Assembly (NCBI GenBank): GCA_030642635.1
Contig: DAOWNK010000229.1
Location: forward strand, 1 to 5,153
DNA from: Pirellulales bacterium
GTDB taxonomy: Bacteria; Planctomycetota; Planctomycetia; Pirellulales; Thermoguttaceae
Length of the DNA: 5,153 nt
Direction of reading: 5' to 3'
Part shown: piece after piece, positions 3,405-5,153 of the stretch
Layout of the letters: each line of letters starts with the position of its first letter
Position numbering within the stretch: position 1 is the stretch's first letter
Program-made: the position numbers and the translations under genes
Notes under the pieces: model-generated
What the model saw: only the letters and a program-made list of their open reading frames with translations
The model's database searches: none
What the model was told of the DNA's origin: nothing

Positions 3405-4690
3405 TGCGTTCGCCTTTGCCTTTTCACATTACGGCCGGGTGGTGGATCGCCTGGTGTGTGCTTTGCACCTCGGCGGCGTGCCAGGTCTTCTCGGTGCGCG
3501 ATTGGCCCAGCGAGCGTGTCGAGCTTATCGACGGACGTCGGTACGAAGGGCTCGTCGAATCGCAGGACGACGCCTGGGTACACCTGATCCAGATCGAACG
3601 GCCCGCCGGCCGACCGATGCACCTGGTGATCCGGCCGCTGGCGCGATCGTCTGTTGCCGCGGTGGTTCGACTTCAACCGGCCGAGCAGGCGGAACTGCGA
3701 CGACAAATAAAACGGTTCCTAAACCGATCCCGAATCGAAGCAGGACGCATCGACGCCGTCCGGCTCGGCATGGTTCAGCGGCACGACGCCAGATACTTGC
3801 ACTATCGCGGCAGATGGTTCTCGCTGGAAAGCTCCGTGGACGAGCCGACCACGCGTCGGGTAATCGTGCGGGTCGAGCAGATATTCACCGCATACCGACA
3901 AATCCTTCCGCCGCGAACTGACTCGCGGCGACCGCTGTGCATTGTAATGCTCGGCTCGATGTCTGAATATCATGCGTATCTCGGACGGCTCGGGCTGACT
4001 ATCGGCAACCCCGCCTGCTTCATCGAGGACGACAACCTGGTGGTCGCCGGCAGCGAATTAGCCCGATTCGCCGCCGAGCTGTCCAAGACCGAGGCAAGGC
4101 ACGATCAACTCCGCGCAGAACTAAAACAACTGGAGAGACGATTGCCGTTGCGGCTTGCAGAAATAGCCGAACAACTCAAATGTGAAGGTGCGCACGGCAG
4201 GCAAATCAAAAGACTATTGGCGGCGGAACGCGGTGAGTTCGAGCGGCAAATCAAGAAAAAACGCGACGAGTTGAATCGGGTCGATCGGACCAACGCTCAA
4301 AAATTCAATGCCGTTACAAGCGGCATGTTCACCACGCTGTACCACGAGGCGTTTCATGCCTACCTGGAAAACTACGTCTATCCTCGCAAAAATTACGATG
4401 TTCCGGTATGGCTTAACGAAGGCCAGGCGATGATGTTCGAGGCCGGTGTGCTCGAAAACGATACGTTGCGATTCGACGCCGAATCTGCCGAACGGTACTA
4501 CGCATATTCGTGGGGATTGGCATACTGCCTGGCGTTCGAGAACCGGTTGCCGGGCACACCTGCATTGGACGAGTATGTCCGTCGAAGAGCCAACGGCATC
4601 TCGCCGGTCAAGCGATTCGAGAAGCTTGTTGGCACGACGCTCGACAAATTCGAGAAACGTTGGCAGCGGTATATTCTTGGGCTTCGGTAA
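3404..4690 (+). CDS. Exported DUF1570-like protein with HExxH...E putative metallopeptidase site (428 aa)
   Basis: Residues 1-30 form a signal peptide: a hydrophobic core WWIAWCVLCTSAA, then a cleavage region around TSAACQ; the Cys at 26 lacks a good lipobox. A small beta region, VELIDGRRYEGLVESQDDAW (39-58), is the 'dG..y.G.v' module often leading planctomycete proteins of this type. After a mixed domain containing MSEYHAYL (186-193), a charged, probably coiled-coil segment spans about 222-296. Then come TLYHEAFHAYLENYV (311-325) and VPVWLNEGQAMMFE (333-346): H314, E315, H318 and E339 make a gluzincin-type zinc site. The C-terminal part (366-425) is helical. A peptidase role in the cell envelope is inferred from the motif, and no substrate is known. 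The segment TLRFDAESAERYYAYSW (354-370) seems short compared with relatives I recall. It converges with the next gene across 34 bases. Confidence 0.85.
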   Translation: MRSPLPFHITAGWWIAWCVLCTSAACQVFSVRDWPSERVELIDGRRYEGLVESQDDAWVHLIQIERPAGRPMHLVIRPLARSSVAAVVRLQPAEQAELRRQIKRFLNRSRIEAGRIDAVRLGMVQRHDARYLHYRGRWFSLESSVDEPTTRRVIVRVEQIFTAYRQILPPRTDSRRPLCIVMLGSMSEYHAYLGRLGLTIGNPACFIEDDNLVVAGSELARFAAELSKTEARHDQLRAELKQLERRLPLRLAEIAEQLKCEGAHGRQIKRLLAAERGEFERQIKKKRDELNRVDRTNAQKFNAVTSGMFTTLYHEAFHAYLENYVYPRKNYDVPVWLNEGQAMMFEAGVLENDTLRFDAESAERYYAYSWGLAYCLAFENRLPGTPALDEYVRRRANGISPVKRFEKLVGTTLDKFEKRWQRYILGLR

Positions 4691-4724
4691 CTCCGTTGTG
4701 AACATAACGAGATAGATTGCCAAC

Positions 4725-4919
4725 CTACCGTTGTTCTTTCTGGTGGCTTTCGGTAATAGTTTTGAACAGGCGTTTGACGTCGAAGTATCCGCCGATGGTC
4801 ACCCATACCGCCATGCAGCCGAACAGCGCAAGCGAGCAGATGAGGACGATCTTCCACAACCAAATCCAAAACGCCAGCGGCATGTCGTTCCAAAACGTCA
4901 GATAGTCTAAAAGATTCAT
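4725..4919 (-). CDS. Small membrane protein coupled to a symporter gene (64 aa)
   Basis: One long hydrophobic segment at about residues 13-43 (MPLAFWIWLWKIVLICSLAL and following), Trp- and Phe-rich, preceded by an acidic-polar N-terminus (MNLLDYLTFWND) and followed by a basic tail FDVKRLFKTITESHQKEQR. This suggests a single-pass protein or a tight helical hairpin. Its ATG shares ATGA (4919-4916) with the stop of the upstream symporter gene, and AAGGAG (4932-4927) lies 7 bases before the start, the best SD in the window. Such tight coupling implies stoichiometric production, so I infer an accessory subunit of the transporter. I do not recognise a named family. It converges with the DUF1570 gene; only a 6-bp hairpin (4694-4709) lies between them. 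Confidence 0.8.
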   Translation of the reverse strand: MNLLDYLTFWNDMPLAFWIWLWKIVLICSLALFGCMAVWVTIGGYFDVKRLFKTITESHQKEQR

Positions 4920-5153
4920 GGCTTATCTCCTTGGTTCGGTTCGTGTGGTGTTTTCTTTTGATCGGGAAAGAGCAGCGAACCGAAGAACATTGCTGCAATG
5001 GTAATACCGATGCTCGTCAGCCCGACCCTTGCACTCGGGATATCCACGCCGATCATATCCTGAACCGGTCCCAGCCCGAGGAGCGCTGAAGATCCCGCCA
5101 ACAGTGCCAGCACGGCGCCGGTGGAGCTTGCCCGACGCCAGTAGAGACCGCAA
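4916..5153 (-). CDS. C-terminal part of a sodium:solute symporter-like protein, cut by window edge
   Basis: Seventy-eight residues are visible, entering at the window edge in frame. GLYWRRASSTGAV (2-14) is the loop-and-helix junction typical near the C-terminus of SSS-family (Na+/solute) symporters. Two membrane helices follow, at about 11-28 and 43-62, with a short loop containing QDMIGVDIPSARVG, and then a charged tail (PDQKKTPHEPNQGDKP). The GTG at 5113 is internal, because the frame continues upstream with family-like residues. The stop overlaps the start of the small membrane protein (ATGA), so the two are co-translated. The substrate cannot be told from this part. Other multi-helix transporters are possible, but the GLYWRRA motif favours SSS. 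Confidence 0.75.
   Translation of the reverse strand, partial: CGLYWRRASSTGAVLALLAGSSALLGLGPVQDMIGVDIPSARVGLTSIGITIAAMFFGSLLFPDQKKTPHEPNQGDKP

Noticed and set aside
2792..3706. 304-codon open frame on the minus strand
   Set aside because: It spans the G-rich repeat, the whole PilZ-like gene in antisense and the start of the DUF1570 gene. Its product has low-complexity ends encoded by the repeat and no recognisable domain.
4694..4709. Hairpin cgttgt/ataacg between convergent genes as a terminator
   Set aside because: The stem is short with a G-T pair and no T-run follows on either strand.
4214..4998. Minus-strand open frames across the DUF1570 3' end and the symporter region
   Set aside because: Antisense or out-of-frame to genes with recognisable zinc-site and membrane motifs; products lack domains.

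Overview
The window looks like a chromosomal segment of a planctomycete, most likely a Pirellulales-type lineage. The reasons are family content and sequence style: an APS kinase with a lineage-type insert, stand-alone short BON-fold proteins, a DUF1570-type HExxH protein with a signal peptide, a PilZ-like protein, moderate-to-high GC, wide intergenic spaces and mostly weak Shine-Dalgarno signals. This placement is inferred from protein style, because no rRNA or other marker gene is present.

Layout from left to right. (1) 2-613 (+): the 3' part of cysC (adenylylsulfate kinase), cut by the window edge. (2) 614-891: noncoding, with a G-rich hairpin repeat (copy A), a candidate sigma70-type promoter, two leader hairpins and a 6-codon upstream ORF. 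(3) 892-1110 and 1343-1621 (+): two short paralogous BON-like proteins sharing a YxKQLAQ core, separated by a likely terminator and a possible Arg-rich 17-codon upstream ORF. (4) 1622-1842: convergent intergenic region holding a long imperfect palindrome flanked by a 6-bp direct repeat. (5) 1843-2586 (-): an alpha/beta-hydrolase-fold protein in which the nucleophile and histidine positions read Asn and Asp, so it may be a pseudoenzyme. (6) 2587-2908: divergent intergenic region with a good minus-strand promoter overlaid by an inverted repeat, a perfect TATAAT on the plus strand, and copy B of the G-rich hairpin repeat led by four tandem GGGATTA units. (7) 2909-3355 (+): PilZ-like protein. (8) 3404-4690 (+): exported DUF1570-like putative metallopeptidase, possibly leaderless. 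(9) 4725-4919 and 4916-5153 (-): a 64-residue membrane protein translationally coupled (ATGA overlap, strong SD) to the 3' end of a sodium:solute symporter-like gene that runs off the window.

The genes do not form one obvious pathway. The only firmly linked unit is the symporter plus small membrane protein pair. The two BON proteins are probably a tandem duplication. The PilZ-like and DUF1570 genes may be co-oriented neighbours with separate promoters. No mobile-element gene, CRISPR array, tRNA or rRNA was seen. The noncoding spaces carry most of the unexplained structure: a two-copy G-quadruplex-prone hairpin repeat, a palindromic element with a possible target duplication, and promoter-overlapping inverted repeats.
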